Source: Helicobacter cetorum
GTDB lineage: Bacteria; Campylobacterota; Campylobacteria; Campylobacterales; DZAY01
Assembly: GCA_022729735.1 (NCBI GenBank)
Contig: DZAY01000005.1
Location: 1-64,000, forward strand
Direction: 5' to 3'
Length of the DNA stretch: 64,000 nt
The position numbers and the translations under genes were made by a program. This document shows positions 26,135 through 38,102 of the stretch, in pieces. The notes beneath the pieces are model-generated. The model was not told the origin of the DNA, did not search any database, and worked only from the letters and a program-made list of their open reading frames with translations. Each line of letters opens with the position of its first letter. The first letter of the stretch is position 1.

Positions 26135-27937
26135 TTGCAAAATATTAGAAATATTGCCGTTATTGCCCATGTTGATCATGGTAAAACAACATTAGTTGAT
26201 GGATTGTTAAGACAATCAGGAACATTTAAAGCACATCAAGAGGTTTCAGAAAGAGTTATGGATAGCAATGATATTGAAAAAGAGCGAGGAATTACTATCT
26301 TAGCTAAAAACACTGCTATTGTGTATCAAGATACAAAGATAAATATTATCGATACTCCAGGCCATGCTGATTTTGGTGGAGAAGTTGAACGAGTTTTAAA
26401 AATGGTTGATGGTGTATTACTTTTAGTTGATGCTTATGAAGGTGTTATGCCTCAAACAAAGTTTGTTGTAAAAAAAGCATTAGCTTTAGGAATTAGACCA
26501 ATTTTGGTTGTAAATAAGATTGATAAACCTTCAGCAGAACCAGAGCGAGTTGTAAATGAGATATTTGACCTATTTGTAGCACTTGGTGCAACAGATGAGC
26601 AGTTAGATTTTCCAGTAGTATATGCTTCAGGAATTGGTGGATTTGCGAAATTAAATGTTGATGATGAGTCTGATAACTTAATTCCAATGTTTGATGTAAT
26701 TTTAAGTCATGTTCCAAAACCTTCAGGCTCTCCAGATGATTCAACTCAAATGCAAGTATTTACACTTGATTATGATAACTATGTAGGTAGAATTGGAATT
26801 TCAAGAATATTTAATGGAAAAGTGAAAAAAAATCAACAAATTATGCTTGCAAAAGCTGATGGTGAAGTAGTTGCTGGAAAAGTTACAAAATTAATCGGAT
26901 TTTTGGGAATTGATAGATTTGATATAGAAGAAGCAGAAGCTGGAGATATTGTAGCAATTGCTGGATTTGAAACTATGGATATTGGAGATAGTTTAGTTTG
27001 TCCAAATAATATTTTACCACTTGACCCACTACATATTGAAGAGCCAACTCTATCTGTAATTTTTGCTGTAAATGATTCACCATTAGCAGGAACAGAAGGA
27101 AAACATGTAACTTCATCAAAAATAAAAGATAGATTACAAAAAGAAGCACAAAAAAATATTGCAATGAAATTTGAAGACCTTGGCGAAGGTAAATTTAGAG
27201 TTAGTGGAAGAGGCGAGTTACAAATCACAATTTTAGCTGAAAATTTACGAAGAGAAGATTTTGAGTTTAGTATTTCGCGACCAGAAGTTATTACAAAAAC
27301 TGAAGGAAATCTAAAATTAGAACCATTTGAGTATTTAGTTGTAGATGTTCCATCTGACTATTCTGGAACAGTAATTGAAAAACTTGGCAAGAGAAAAGCA
27401 GAAATGAAATCTATGACTCCTATGGTTGATAATAGTGTAAGAATTGAATTTGAGATTCCTGCAAGAGGTTTAATTGGATTTAGAAGTGAATTTTTGACAG
27501 ATACAAAAGGTGAGGGTGTATTAAATCACTCATTTTTAGAGTTTAGACCATATGTTGGAACTGTTGAAAGTAGAAAAAATGGTGCATTAATTTCTATGGA
27601 AAATGGTGTAGCTATCGCATTTTCTTTGGGAAATATTCAAGAAAGAGGCTCTCTATTTGTAAAACCTCAAGATAAAATTTATGTTGGAATGGTAATTGGT
27701 GAGCATAGTAGAGCAAATGATTTAGAAGTAAATCCTGTTAAAGCTAAACATTTAACAAATATGAGAGCTTCTGGTTCTGATGATGCAATTAAACTTGTTC
27801 CACCACGAGATATGAATTTAGAGAGAGCTTTGGAGTGGATTGAAGATGATGAAATTTTGGAAATTACTCCAAAAACTATTAGAGTTAGAAAAAAATATCT
27901 TGACCCAAATATGAGAAAACGAATGCAAAAAAATTAA
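26135..27937 (+). CDS. typA: Translational GTPase TypA/BipA
   Basis: [22 protein letters not shown]...[12 protein letters not shown]...[14 protein letters not shown]. Full length 600 aa. Confidence 0.97.
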   Translation: MQNIRNIAVIAHVDHGKTTLVDGLLRQSGTFKAHQEVSERVMDSNDIEKERGITILAKNTAIVYQDTKINIIDTPGHADFGGEVERVLKMVDGVLLLVDAYEGVMPQTKFVVKKALALGIRPILVVNKIDKPSAEPERVVNEIFDLFVALGATDEQLDFPVVYASGIGGFAKLNVDDESDNLIPMFDVILSHVPKPSGSPDDSTQMQVFTLDYDNYVGRIGISRIFNGKVKKNQQIMLAKADGEVVAGKVTKLIGFLGIDRFDIEEAEAGDIVAIAGFETMDIGDSLVCPNNILPLDPLHIEEPTLSVIFAVNDSPLAGTEGKHVTSSKIKDRLQKEAQKNIAMKFEDLGEGKFRVSGRGELQITILAENLRREDFEFSISRPEVITKTEGNLKLEPFEYLVVDVPSDYSGTVIEKLGKRKAEMKSMTPMVDNSVRIEFEIPARGLIGFRSEFLTDTKGEGVLNHSFLEFRPYVGTVESRKNGALISMENGVAIAFSLGNIQERGSLFVKPQDKIYVGMVIGEHSRANDLEVNPVKAKHLTNMRASGSDDAIKLVPPRDMNLERALEWIEDDEILEITPKTIRVRKKYLDPNMRKRMQKN

Positions 27938-27953
27938 TCATAATGGAGTAGTC

Positions 27954-28572
27954 ATGAGAGATAGTTTAAAAAAAGCTTTTGAATTTAGACATGCCTGCAA
28001 ACTATTTGATAGTGAAAAGAAGATTTCTAAAGAAGATTTAGATTTTATTTTAGAAACTTCTGCTCTATCTCCATCATCTTTTGGAATGGAAGGAAGTAGA
28101 TTAATAATCGTTCAATCTCAAGATTTAAAAGAACAATTACAAATTACAACCACTATGTTGGAATCAACCACAAATTAGTAGTTGTAGTGATTTAATCGTT
28201 ATAACATCTCTAACAAAAGATTTAGAACCAAATAGTGAATATGTCAAAAACATGTTTAAAAGAAGAGATTTTCCAAATGATATGTATGAAGCTTATCTTA
28301 AAAGATATGAAGATTTTATGCAAGAGCGAGATTTAGCATGTTGGTCTTCTAAACAGAGCTATATTTTGGCTACATCTATTATGATTAGTGCATCATACAT
28401 TGGAATTGACTCTTGTCCAATTGAAGGTTTTAATCAAGCAGAAGTTGAAGAGTGTTTAGAAATAGATACAAAAAAATCTCAAATTTCTCTATTAATTGCT
28501 CTTGGATATAGAATAAAAGAGCAACCAAGCAGATATAGATTAGATATTAATGATTTGATTGAGTATAGGTGA
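27954..28572 (+). pseudogene. Nitroreductase-family protein, frameshifted
   Basis: ORF 27954..28178 (FEFRHACKLFD...ALSPSSFGMEGSRLIIV) and ORF 28252..28572 (ASYIGIDSCPIEGF). The shifted frame reads CWNQPQISSCSDLIVITSLTKDLEP between them; break near 28157. Confidence 0.85.
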
Positions 28573-28662
28573 TTAATTTTTAACATATTAAGTCTCTATA
28601 ATTTATCAAATGTTAATTGATTTTTATATAAAATGCTTTCAAAATTTTTAAAAGGTTGAAAT

Positions 28663-29343
28663 ATGGAAGGAAATTTATTTCTATTTCTTGGTCTAATCTC
28701 ACACGACCACACATTTATATACCTGTCACACACTATTTTAGTGGCTGGATTAGTGCTATTTTTAGCTAAAGTTGCAGTTAGTTCTCTTCAACTCGTTCCA
28801 AAAGGAGCTCAAAATATTTTAGAAGCTTATCTAAAATTTGTAGTTACAATGGGTGCTGATGTTATGGGAGAAGAGAATGCTAAAAAATATATGCCATTGA
28901 TTGCTACAATTGGACTAATGGTATTTATCTCTAATATGATTGGTATTATTCCAGGATTTGAATCACCAACAGCAAATATTAATTTTACTTTGACTTTGGC
29001 TCTTATAGTATTTATCTACTATAACTATCAAGGTATCAAAAAGAATGGTTTTGTAAGCTATTTCGCACACTTTGCTGGACCTATGAAAATTCTTGCTCCT
29101 CTAATGTTTCCAATTGAGATAATTTCTCACTTATCAAGAATTGTATCTCTGTCCTTCCGACTTTTTGGAAATATCAAAGGTGATGACCTATTCTTAGCAG
29201 TTCTATTAATGCTTGCTCCGTGGATTGTGCCACTACCAGCTTTTGGAACACTACTATTTTTTGGTATATTACAAGCATTTATATTTATGATACTCACTTA
29301 TGTATATATAGGTGGAGCTATTATGATGGAAGATAATCACTAA
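28663..29343 (+). CDS. atpB: F0F1 ATP synthase subunit a
   Basis: [23 protein letters not shown]...[17 protein letters not shown]. Confidence 0.95.
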   Translation: MEGNLFLFLGLISHDHTFIYLSHTILVAGLVLFLAKVAVSSLQLVPKGAQNILEAYLKFVVTMGADVMGEENAKKYMPLIATIGLMVFISNMIGIIPGFESPTANINFTLTLALIVFIYYNYQGIKKNGFVSYFAHFAGPMKILAPLMFPIEIISHLSRIVSLSFRLFGNIKGDDLFLAVLLMLAPWIVPLPAFGTLLFFGILQAFIFMILTYVYIGGAIMMEDNH

Positions 29344-29346
29344 AAT

Positions 29347-29628
29347 ATGTTTAGACAAAATGCCCTTGAGATACTAATTAATGTTCTCTTGGGTTTTGCT
29401 TGGGGAATTTCTCTACTTGGAGCAATTGTTTCATTTGACCTCTTTTATGGCTTTGGCTTAGTTACTGCTATTGTTGCTTCTCTTATTGGCTCACTTTTTG
29501 GAATTTTTATGGTTTTAAGTTTAGAATTTATGCTACTTCAAATTGAGCGAAACAAGAAACTCGATAAACAAAATGAGAATTTAGAAAAAATTTTACATAA
29601 GTTAGATGAAAAGTTATCTAATAACTGA
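29347..29628 (+). CDS. Small two-TM membrane protein, unknown function
   Basis: 93 aa, two hydrophobic helices plus a charged tail; tightly packed between atpB and a thiE-like gene. Confidence 0.65.
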   Translation: MFRQNALEILINVLLGFAWGISLLGAIVSFDLFYGFGLVTAIVASLIGSLFGIFMVLSLEFMLLQIERNKKLDKQNENLEKILHKLDEKLSNN

Positions 29629-30160
29629 CCCACATTATTATAGTAGTTCTTCAGATATTTTTAAATCCAAACTACAAAAAGCTTTAAAAGATTTCAGAGT
29701 AGATTATGCTCTATTTAGAGATAAAAAATCACTAAACAGAGTTGAGTTAGCAGAAGTTTTTATAAATTGTTTAAAAAATTCTAATACAAAATCTTTAATA
29801 CATACAGACATAAACTTAGCAAAAAAATTAAATGCTTTTGGTGTTCATTTAGATTCTAATTCATTTGATAAAATATCAAATGTAAAAGAGTTAGGACTAT
29901 TTTGCATAATCAGCACTCATACAATTTCTGAAGCAAAATTGGCTTATGAAATGGGAGCTGATGCAATAACTTTTAGTCCAATATTTGAAACTCCAAATAA
30001 GGGCAAACCTCAAGGTTTAGAGAAGTTAAAACAAATAGTTGATACAATTCCCATAAAGCTATTTGCTCTTGGTGGAATTATTGGCATTCACGAAATTGAG
30101 TTATTAAATGGAGTTAATCCTTACGGATTTGCTTCGATTAGATATTTTATAAAGGAATAA
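29606..30160 (+). CDS. thiE: Thiamine phosphate synthase / TenI-like protein
   Basis: [10 protein letters not shown]...[39 protein letters not shown]...LFALGGI. Confidence 0.75.
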   Translation: MKSYLITDPHYYSSSSDIFKSKLQKALKDFRVDYALFRDKKSLNRVELAEVFINCLKNSNTKSLIHTDINLAKKLNAFGVHLDSNSFDKISNVKELGLFCIISTHTISEAKLAYEMGADAITFSPIFETPNKGKPQGLEKLKQIVDTIPIKLFALGGIIGIHEIELLNGVNPYGFASIRYFIKE

Positions 30161-30162
30161 AA

Positions 30163-31587
30163 ATGTTTGAAACAGTTATTGGATTAGAAGTGCATGTTCA
30201 GCTAAATACAAAAACAAAAATATTTTGTGGTTGTGCTACAAGTTTTGGAGATGAGCCAAACAAAAATACCTGCCCTGTATGTTTGGGACTTCCTGGGGCT
30301 TTGCCTGTATTAAATAAGGAAGTTGTGAAAAAAGCTATTAGTTTTGGAACTGCTGTAAATGCAAAAATTAATAGAGAGTCTATTTTTGCAAGAAAAAACT
30401 ACTTTTATCCAGATTTACCAAAAGCTTATCAAATATCTCAATTTGAACTCCCAATTGTTGGAGAAGGTGAGCTATTTATAGATTTTGAAGATGGAAATAG
30501 GAAACGAATTAGAGTTACAAGAGCTCATTTAGAAGAAGATGCGGGAAAAAATATTCATGATGGAGATGAAAGTTTAGTAGATTTAAATAGAGCTTGCACA
30601 CCACTATTAGAAATAGTAAGTCATCCAGATATGAGTAATGCAACTGAAGCGATACTTTATCTAAAAAAACTGCACTCAATTGTGAGATATTTAGGAATTA
30701 GTGATGCAAATATGCAAGAAGGCTCTTTTAGATGTGATGCAAATGTATCTATTAGACCAAAAGGTGATGAAAAACTATATACAAGAGTTGAAATTAAAAA
30801 TTTAAATAGTTTCAAATTTATCCAAAAAGCAATTGAGTTTGAAGTTGAGAGACAAATAAATGCTTGGGAAGATGGTATTTATAGCAAGGAAGTAGTGCAA
30901 GAGACAAGACTATTTGATACTATAAAAGGTGTTACAAGAAGTATGAGGGGCAAAGAAGAGAGTGCAGATTATAGATATTTTCCTGACCCTGATTTATTGC
31001 CACTAATTATTCCAGATGATTTAATGCAAGAAGCGATAGTTATTCCAGAATTGCCCGACCAAAAACGAGAGAGATTTGTAAAAGAGTTTGGACTAAAAGA
31101 GTATGATGCAACAGTTTTGACATCAACAATTGAGATGGCAAACTTTTTTGAAGAGATGTTAAAAGATGGAATTGAGCCAAAGAATGGTGTAAGTTGGCTA
31201 ACAGTTGAGCTTCAAGGCAGACTTAAAAATGGTTTAACTATTGAAACTTCTCCAATAAATGCTAAAACTTTAGCAACACTAATTAAGCGAATTGAAGATA
31301 AAACTATAAGTGGAAAAGCTGGTAAAGATGTGCTTGATTATTTAATGGAAAATTCGCTTAGTGTTGATGAAGCAATCGAAAAATTGGGATTAAAACAGGT
31401 TAGTGATGAAGGTGCAATTATTGCGATTATTGATGAAGTAATTTCTAAAAATATGGATAAAGTTGAGCAATACAGAGCAGGAAAAGTGCAACTACTTGGA
31501 TTTTTTGTTGGACAAATTATTAAACTTAGTGGTGGTAAAGCCAATCCAAATTTAGTAAATGAGTTAGTAAAGCAGAAACTAAGCTAA
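30163..31587 (+). CDS. gatB: Asp-tRNA(Asn)/Glu-tRNA(Gln) amidotransferase subunit B
   Basis: [23 protein letters not shown]...[17 protein letters not shown]...[17 protein letters not shown]. Confidence 0.97.
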   Translation: MFETVIGLEVHVQLNTKTKIFCGCATSFGDEPNKNTCPVCLGLPGALPVLNKEVVKKAISFGTAVNAKINRESIFARKNYFYPDLPKAYQISQFELPIVGEGELFIDFEDGNRKRIRVTRAHLEEDAGKNIHDGDESLVDLNRACTPLLEIVSHPDMSNATEAILYLKKLHSIVRYLGISDANMQEGSFRCDANVSIRPKGDEKLYTRVEIKNLNSFKFIQKAIEFEVERQINAWEDGIYSKEVVQETRLFDTIKGVTRSMRGKEESADYRYFPDPDLLPLIIPDDLMQEAIVIPELPDQKRERFVKEFGLKEYDATVLTSTIEMANFFEEMLKDGIEPKNGVSWLTVELQGRLKNGLTIETSPINAKTLATLIKRIEDKTISGKAGKDVLDYLMENSLSVDEAIEKLGLKQVSDEGAIIAIIDEVISKNMDKVEQYRAGKVQLLGFFVGQIIKLSGGKANPNLVNELVKQKLS

Positions 31588-32471
31588 TGGTTGGTGTTTT
31601 TGGTGCTGGTAAATGGGGAAGTGCTTTAGCTTTTGCTCTCTCATTTAAACAAAATGTAAAAATTAGTTCAAAAACTAAGAGAGAGCTAAATAATTTTACA
31701 ACTTTAGAAGATGTTTTAGATTGCAAATATTTAATAGTTGCTATCTCTTCTCAAGAGATAAAGAGTTGGTTTCAAAATAGTTTTAAATTTAAAAATCAAA
31801 AAATTTTGATAGCAAGTAAGGGAATAGATGTAAAAGAGGGGAAATTTTTAAATCAAATTATTGAAGAGTTTGTTCCAAAAGAGAATTTAGCATTTTTGTC
31901 TGGTCCCTCTTTTGCAAAAGAGGTAATGCAAGGTTTACCAACGGCTCTTGTAGTTAGCTCTACAAATTTAGAGTTAGCAAAAGAGTTTTCTACTCTCTTT
32001 CCAAAATTTATTAAATGTTATAGTGATGATGATGTAATTGGTGCTGAAATTTGTGGAGCTTATAAAAATGTTTTAGCTATTGCTTCTGGAATTTGTGATG
32101 GATTGGAGCTTGGAAATAATGCAAGAGCATCTTTGATTGCAAGAGGACTTGTTGAAATGGAGCGATTTGGTCTATTTTTTGGAGCAAAAGTTGATACATT
32201 TTTGGGTTTAAGTGGTGCTGGTGACCTATTTTTAACTGCGAGTTCAAATTTGAGTAGAAATTATAGAGTTGGATTTAAATTAGCAAAAAGAGAAAAATTG
32301 GAAAATATATTATATGAGATTGGCGAAGTTGCCGAAGGTGTTGTAACTGCAAAAGCGATTAAAAAAATTTCAGAGCGAGAAAAAATCTACACTCCAATAG
32401 TTAATGAAGTGTATAATATTCTGAATGGTAAAGAGCCAAAAGATAGCTTAAGTGATTTACTTCAAAGATAA
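31587..32471 (+). CDS. gpsA: Glycerol-3-phosphate dehydrogenase [NAD(P)+]
   Basis: GVFGAGKWGSALA...LSGPSFAKEV...AEICGAYKNVLAIASGI...GLSGAGDL. Confidence 0.95.
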   Translation: MVGVFGAGKWGSALAFALSFKQNVKISSKTKRELNNFTTLEDVLDCKYLIVAISSQEIKSWFQNSFKFKNQKILIASKGIDVKEGKFLNQIIEEFVPKENLAFLSGPSFAKEVMQGLPTALVVSSTNLELAKEFSTLFPKFIKCYSDDDVIGAEICGAYKNVLAIASGICDGLELGNNARASLIARGLVEMERFGLFFGAKVDTFLGLSGAGDLFLTASSNLSRNYRVGFKLAKREKLENILYEIGEVAEGVVTAKAIKKISEREKIYTPIVNEVYNILNGKEPKDSLSDLLQR

Positions 32472-32473
32472 AT

Positions 32474-33070
32474 CTATTTTATATATTGGATTATTCCACT
32501 TTTAGCACTATCACTTACAACAACTCCCATTGACACAATAGTCTTTAGTGCATCATCTATACTAATATCTAAAATATCAACATCTTTTTTGTGCATAATT
32601 ACTACAAATCCATTTGTAGGATTTGGAGCAGTTGGAATAAATATTACATAATAGTCATTTGAAACTTTTGCTGTGATAAATCCTAATGATTTTGCATTTG
32701 AGTTTGGAAAATCAACCATAACTACATCTTTAAATGAGCTACCATCTCGCTTAAATATTAAATTTATACTATCTTGTAAAAATCTATAAATTGTTTTAAT
32801 AAATGGAATCTTATCGACAAGTCTTTCTAATAAAGTTATCATAAAAAACTTACCATTTTTTTCAACTACATATCCAATAATCATTAAAGCAGTAACACCT
32901 AAAACAATTAAAATTGCTAAAACTGTATAACCACCATCTAAATATTCTGCTGTGCTAATGAGTAGATAGTAACCAAACTTAATAGCCCATAAAATTATCT
33001 GAATAATGATAAAAAGAGGAATTATTGCTAAAATTCCTATCCATAAATATTTAAAAAGAGTCTTAAACAT
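32474..33070 (-). CDS. DUF502 family membrane protein
   Basis: LFKYLWIGILAIIPLFII...VVEKNGKFFMITLLERLVDKIPFIKTIYRFLQD...FIPTAPNPTNGFVVIM. Confidence 0.88.
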   Translation of the reverse strand: MFKTLFKYLWIGILAIIPLFIIIQIILWAIKFGYYLLISTAEYLDGGYTVLAILIVLGVTALMIIGYVVEKNGKFFMITLLERLVDKIPFIKTIYRFLQDSINLIFKRDGSSFKDVVMVDFPNSNAKSLGFITAKVSNDYYVIFIPTAPNPTNGFVVIMHKKDVDILDISIDDALKTIVSMGVVVSDSAKSGIIQYIK

Positions 33071-33168
33071 TTTAAATCCTTGAGAGAGTGTTTTAAATAG
33101 TGATATTTTACCTTATATTTAGCTCTTTTTGATATTATTTTGTAAAAAATTAAATAAAGGATTCTTGT

Positions 33169-33900
33169 TTGAGTGGTATTAATAAAATAGACCCTGAGTC
33201 TTTGGAATTTAAAAACGAGTTAGAGAAGACTCTAAAATTTACAGATAAGGTTTTGAAACAGTTTAATTTAGCTTATAATGTAGATGTAGAGATTGTAAAA
33301 TCTGTGCAATTTGGATTAACAAGAAATAAGTTAATTTATGACAAAAGGTATTGTCCATGTTTTTTTGTAACACAAACTGAAGAAGATAGAATTTGTCCTT
33401 GCAAACCTGCTTTAGAAATTGAAATTCCAAATGAAGGAAAATGTCATTGTGGAATATTCTGCACACCTGAAATAGCAAAACATGATGCTTTAGAAGAGAG
33501 TTTAGAAGAAGTGGTTCATACTCACTCAAGAGGATTGACAAAAGAAGAGTGTGAAGTGCTTTTAGCAAAAGAGCAGTTTGATTCAGAAGAGTTAGAAGCT
33601 TTAATTGAAGCGAGAAATTTAGGTATGGTTAAGTTTATTTTAGTTGATGTGCGAGAGTGGATGGAAAATAAATCATTTAAAATCAAAGGCACAGATTATC
33701 TTGTTCCAACTACAAGTTTTTATCAATCGATAGAACAGTTAGAAAATGTGAAAGATGAAAAAATTATAGTTTATTGTCATGTTGGTAGTAGAAGTGCATA
33801 TTGTCAAAGAATATTGAATGATTTAAAATATTCAAATGGAAAAGTTGGAAATTTAGCGCATGGTATTGTTGGATATTATGGAGAAATTGAGAGAGGATAA
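33169..33900 (+). CDS. Ferredoxin:thioredoxin reductase catalytic domain fused to a rhodanese domain
   Basis: RYCPCFFV...ICPCKPALEIEI...CHCGIFC cluster motif, then FILVDVREWMEN...IIVYCHVGSRSAYC. Confidence 0.88.
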   Translation: MSGINKIDPESLEFKNELEKTLKFTDKVLKQFNLAYNVDVEIVKSVQFGLTRNKLIYDKRYCPCFFVTQTEEDRICPCKPALEIEIPNEGKCHCGIFCTPEIAKHDALEESLEEVVHTHSRGLTKEECEVLLAKEQFDSEELEALIEARNLGMVKFILVDVREWMENKSFKIKGTDYLVPTTSFYQSIEQLENVKDEKIIVYCHVGSRSAYCQRILNDLKYSNGKVGNLAHGIVGYYGEIERG

Positions 33901-33902
33901 GA

Positions 33903-34349
33903 ATGAAAGTATTATTAATAAAAGATGTAAAAGGGCTTGGAAAAGCTGGTGAGATAAAAGAGGTTAAAGATGGTTATGGGAATAACTTTTTAATTGGCAA
34001 AGGGTTTGCAAAATTAGCAACAGATGCAGTTATAAAGCAGTTTCAAGCAAAAGAGAGAGCAAAAGTAGAAGCAGAAGCAAAAGAGATTGAAAATTTAAAA
34101 AATTTAAAATCAAAAATAGAAGAATTAAAAATTTCAGTTACCAAAAAAGTTGGTGCAAATGGAGCATTGTATGGAGCTATCACAAAAGAAGATATTGCAA
34201 CTACTCTATTAGCTCAACATAAATTAGAAATTGATAAAAAGTGTATTGAGTTAAAAGAGCCTATTAAATCAACAGGACTTTATGAAATTGATTTAAAATT
34301 AGGACATGGAATTCACTCTAAACTATCTCTTGATGTAATGGCTGAATAA
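33903..34349 (+). CDS. rplI: 50S ribosomal protein L9
   Basis: [36 protein letters not shown]. Confidence 0.97.
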   Translation: MKVLLIKDVKGLGKAGEIKEVKDGYGNNFLIGKGFAKLATDAVIKQFQAKERAKVEAEAKEIENLKNLKSKIEELKISVTKKVGANGALYGAITKEDIATTLLAQHKLEIDKKCIELKEPIKSTGLYEIDLKLGHGIHSKLSLDVMAE

Positions 34350-34882
34350 TGTTTGATGCAACTACCATTTTAGCTTACAAAGGTGAAAAACTATCTGTCA
34401 TTGGTGGTGATGGACAAGTTACATTGGGAAATACTGTATTTAAAAATAATGCTACAAAAATTAGAACTCTATATCAAGGCAAAGTATTAGCTGGATTTGC
34501 GGGAAGCACAGCTGATGCTTTTAACCTATTTGATATGTTTGAAAAAATTTTAGAAAATAGAAAAGGTGATTTACTAAAATCTGTAATAGATTTCTCTAAA
34601 GAGTGGCGAAAAGATAAACTACTTAGAAGATTAGAAGCTATGATGATAGTTTTAGATAGAAATAATCTATTTATTTTGAGTGGAACAGGTGATGTGATTG
34701 AGCCAGAAGATGGAAAAATAGCAGCAATTGGAAGTGGTGGCTCTTATGCACTCTCATCAGCAAGGGCATTAGATAAATTTGCAAATATAAATGAAGAGAC
34801 TTTGGTTAAAGAAAGCTTAAAAATTGCAGGTGAAATTTGTATCTACACAAATACAAATATTAAAATATTAACTTTAGAATAG
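34349..34882 (+). CDS. hslV: ATP-dependent protease subunit HslV
   Basis: [28 protein letters not shown]...[17 protein letters not shown]. Confidence 0.97.
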   Translation: MFDATTILAYKGEKLSVIGGDGQVTLGNTVFKNNATKIRTLYQGKVLAGFAGSTADAFNLFDMFEKILENRKGDLLKSVIDFSKEWRKDKLLRRLEAMMIVLDRNNLFILSGTGDVIEPEDGKIAAIGSGGSYALSSARALDKFANINEETLVKESLKIAGEICIYTNTNIKILTLE

Positions 34883-34891
34883 AGGAAAAAT

Positions 34892-36223
34892 ATGTTAAAT
34901 ATGACTCCAAAAGAGATTGTAAAATATTTAGATGAGTATATTATCGGGCAAAAAGATGCCAAAAAAACGGTAGCAATTGCTCTTAGAAATAGATACAGAA
35001 GAATGCAATTAGCAGAAGATTTGCAAGATGAAATAATGCCAAAGAATATATTAATGATTGGCTCAACAGGTGTTGGAAAAACAGAAATAGCAAGAAGACT
35101 TGCTAAAATGCTTGGATTTCCATTTGTAAAAGTTGAAGCAAGTAAATATACAGAAGTTGGATTTGTAGGTAGAGATGTTGAATCGATGGTTAGAGATTTA
35201 GTTTATGAGTCTTTAAGATTAGTAAAAGATGAACATAGAGAAAAAAATAGAGATGGAATTGATGATTATGTAATCAAAAAAATTGTTGAAAAGCTACTTC
35301 CTCCACTTCCAAAAGGTGCAAGTGAAGAGAAAAAAGAGGAGTATTCAAGAAGCTTTGAGAAGATGAGAGTTAAAGTTTTAAATGGTGAACTTGACCACTT
35401 GAAAATTGAAATAGAAACTCCAAAGCGAAATGTAGATTTAGGTGATTCTAATCTTCCACCAGAAATAATAAAAGTTCAAGAGTCTTTAGCAAAAGTATTT
35501 GTAAATAGCTCAAAAGATGATATGAAAAAAGAGGTAACTATAAAAGATGCAAAAGAGTTACTAAAAAATGAAGCGAGTGAAAAAATTCTTGATACTGAAG
35601 CTATGAAAATTGAGGCTTTAAAAAAAGCTGAAGTAGGTGGAATTATATTTATTGATGAGATAGATAAGATAGCCGTTAGCTCGAAATCTCAAGGCAGAAA
35701 TGACCCAAGCAAAGAAGGAGTGCAAAGAGATTTACTTCCAATTGTTGAAGGTAGCACAGTTAGCACAAAATTTGGTTCTATAAAAACAGACCATATTTTA
35801 TTTATTTCAGCAGGAGCATTTCATGTTAGCAAACCAAGCGATTTAATACCAGAACTTCAAGGTAGATTTCCGTTGAGAGTTGAGTTAAACTCTTTAGATG
35901 AAAATGCTTTGTATGAGATTTTAACAAAACCTAAAAATTCACTTCTAAAGCAGTATCAAGCACTCTTAAAAGTTGAAAATGTAGATTTAGTATTTGAAGA
36001 TAGTGCGATTAAAGCAATTGCAAAACTGTCACAATTAGCAAATGAAAAGACTGAAGATATTGGAGCAAGACGACTTCATACAGTTGTAGAAAAAGTGTTA
36101 GAAGATATTAGTTTTAATGCAGATGAGCATAGTGGAGAAGTTATAAAAGTTAGTGAAGAGTTGGTGCATTCTAAGCTTGATAAATTGGTAGAAAATGAAG
36201 ATGTTGCAAGGTATATTTTATGA
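34892..36223 (+). CDS. hslU: ATP-dependent protease ATPase HslU
   Basis: MTPKEIVKYLDEYIIGQKDAKKTVAIALRNRYRR...GSTGVGKTEIARRLAK. Confidence 0.97.
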   Translation: MLNMTPKEIVKYLDEYIIGQKDAKKTVAIALRNRYRRMQLAEDLQDEIMPKNILMIGSTGVGKTEIARRLAKMLGFPFVKVEASKYTEVGFVGRDVESMVRDLVYESLRLVKDEHREKNRDGIDDYVIKKIVEKLLPPLPKGASEEKKEEYSRSFEKMRVKVLNGELDHLKIEIETPKRNVDLGDSNLPPEIIKVQESLAKVFVNSSKDDMKKEVTIKDAKELLKNEASEKILDTEAMKIEALKKAEVGGIIFIDEIDKIAVSSKSQGRNDPSKEGVQRDLLPIVEGSTVSTKFGSIKTDHILFISAGAFHVSKPSDLIPELQGRFPLRVELNSLDENALYEILTKPKNSLLKQYQALLKVENVDLVFEDSAIKAIAKLSQLANEKTEDIGARRLHTVVEKVLEDISFNADEHSGEVIKVSEELVHSKLDKLVENEDVARYIL

Positions 36224-37095
36224 GTAGAGCTGGATTTGTTGCAACTGTTGGGAGACCAAATGCAGGAAAAAGCACACTTTTAAACTATTTAGTTCAAGAA
36301 AAAGTTGCAATGGTATCTCATAAACAGAATGCTACAAGAAAGCGACTAAATATTATTGTAATGGATGGAGAAAATCAGCTAATTTTTGTTGATACTCCAG
36401 GATTGCATAAAAGAGAAAAACTATTAAATCAATTTATGTTGCAAGAAGCTTTAAATGCAATAAGCGATTGTGATTTGATACTATTTTTATCGCCAATTAG
36501 TGATAGTTTAGAACATTATGAAGAGTTTTTAAGTTTAAGCAAAGATAAACCTCATATTGTTTTAATTACAAAGTGTGATGGATTTAGTAGTGAAGAGATT
36601 GCAAAAAAACTTCAAGAGTTTGAAAAATATAGTGATAAATTTTTAGAAATTTTACCTTTTAGTATAAAAAGAGATAAATATCGAGAAACTTTGATAAAAA
36701 CTGTTTCAAAATATCTACCAAATGCACCACACTTTTATGACCCAGAAATCTTAACAGATAGCCATTTGAGGGAACTTTATAAAGAGTTTATTAGAGAATC
36801 TTTATTTGATAATTTAAGTGATGAACTACCTTATGAGAGTGATGTAATAATTGATAAGATTGAAGAGGGTGAGAGATTAGATAGAGTGTTTGCTACAATT
36901 ATTGTTGAAAAAAGCTCACAAAAAATGGTTGTAATTGGTGAAGGTGGAAAAACTATTAAGCGAATTGGAAAGAGTGCGAGAGAAAAAATAGAAGCTTTAA
37001 GTGGTAAAAAAATATATTTAGAGCTATTTGTTTCAATCAAAAAAGGTTGGAGTAAAGATAAGGCTTCATTAAAAGATTTAGGATATGAGATTTAG
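36220..37095 (+). CDS. era: GTPase Era
   Basis: GFVATVGRPNAGKSTLLNYL...FVDTPGLH...VIGEGGKTIKRIG KH domain. Confidence 0.97.
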   Translation: MSRAGFVATVGRPNAGKSTLLNYLVQEKVAMVSHKQNATRKRLNIIVMDGENQLIFVDTPGLHKREKLLNQFMLQEALNAISDCDLILFLSPISDSLEHYEEFLSLSKDKPHIVLITKCDGFSSEEIAKKLQEFEKYSDKFLEILPFSIKRDKYRETLIKTVSKYLPNAPHFYDPEILTDSHLRELYKEFIRESLFDNLSDELPYESDVIIDKIEEGERLDRVFATIIVEKSSQKMVVIGEGGKTIKRIGKSAREKIEALSGKKIYLELFVSIKKGWSKDKASLKDLGYEI

Positions 37096-37103
37096 GAGTA
37101 AAA

Positions 37104-38102
37104 TTGATGATTATTAGGGCTTTAGCAATATGTTTAATTTCTTTATCGCTATCTTTAGCGAATGATGATGGAATGGTTGAGTTAGTCAATGATTATAGAT
37201 TAAATGGCTTAGGTGATATTGTTTCAAAGTTAGAAAAAAAGTTTGAAAAAGAGTTGCAATCTCCAAAATATTGGAACTCATATATAAAATCAAAAGATAC
37301 AACTTGGGGCTATTATGAGACAATTGAAAATGTATTTGTTTGCTCTAAAGAGACAAATAAGTTCCATTTTTATAAATTAAAAAATAATAAATATGAGTTG
37401 GATAGCGATATTTTTGCTTTTGTTGGTGAAAATCGTGGAAATAAATTATCAGAAGGAGATTTGAGAACTCCTGTTGGTGCTTATGTATTGACAAAAAAAC
37501 TCTCAACTGTTGATCAATTTTATGGACCATTAGCATTTGTAACATCATATCCAAATATGTATGATAGAATTAACAATAGAAATGGTAGTGGAATATGGAT
37601 ACATGGTTTGCCAATTAATGGTGATAGACCATTTTATACAAAAGGTTGCATTGCTTTGGATAATAACTATATGGTAAAACTTTCAAAAGATATTGATATT
37701 GATAAAACAATTCTTTTATCATATGAAAATCATCCAGTAGAAGCAGAAAAAGCTGACATAGCACTTGTATTAGCAACTTTATATCAATGGAGAGTAGCTT
37801 GGAGAGATAATGATTTAAAAAAATATTTAAGTTATTATAGTGAAGAGGAGTTTAAAAGAGCAGATGGTATGAGTTTTAGAGATTTTGTGAAATATAAAGA
37901 TAGAATTTTTTCAAAAAATGAGAAAAAAAGTATTACATTTACAAATATAGATGTTGCTCCTTATCCTACAAACTGTAATAAAAAGATTTTTAGAGTTACC
38001 TATTTTCAAGATTATAGAGCTTCAACTTATGCTTCAAAAAGTGTAAAAGAGTTATATTTTTTGGTTAAAGATGGAAAAGCTAAAATCTTGGTTGAGCAAT
38101 GA
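37104..38102 (+). CDS. L,D-transpeptidase (YkuD) family protein, Csd6/Pgp2-like
   Basis: Signal peptide; LRTPVGAYVLTKKL...IWIHGLPINGDRPFYTKGCIALDN (HG..SxGCI-type active site). Confidence 0.85.
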   Translation: MMIIRALAICLISLSLSLANDDGMVELVNDYRLNGLGDIVSKLEKKFEKELQSPKYWNSYIKSKDTTWGYYETIENVFVCSKETNKFHFYKLKNNKYELDSDIFAFVGENRGNKLSEGDLRTPVGAYVLTKKLSTVDQFYGPLAFVTSYPNMYDRINNRNGSGIWIHGLPINGDRPFYTKGCIALDNNYMVKLSKDIDIDKTILLSYENHPVEAEKADIALVLATLYQWRVAWRDNDLKKYLSYYSEEEFKRADGMSFRDFVKYKDRIFSKNEKKSITFTNIDVAPYPTNCNKKIFRVTYFQDYRASTYASKSVKELYFLVKDGKAKILVEQ

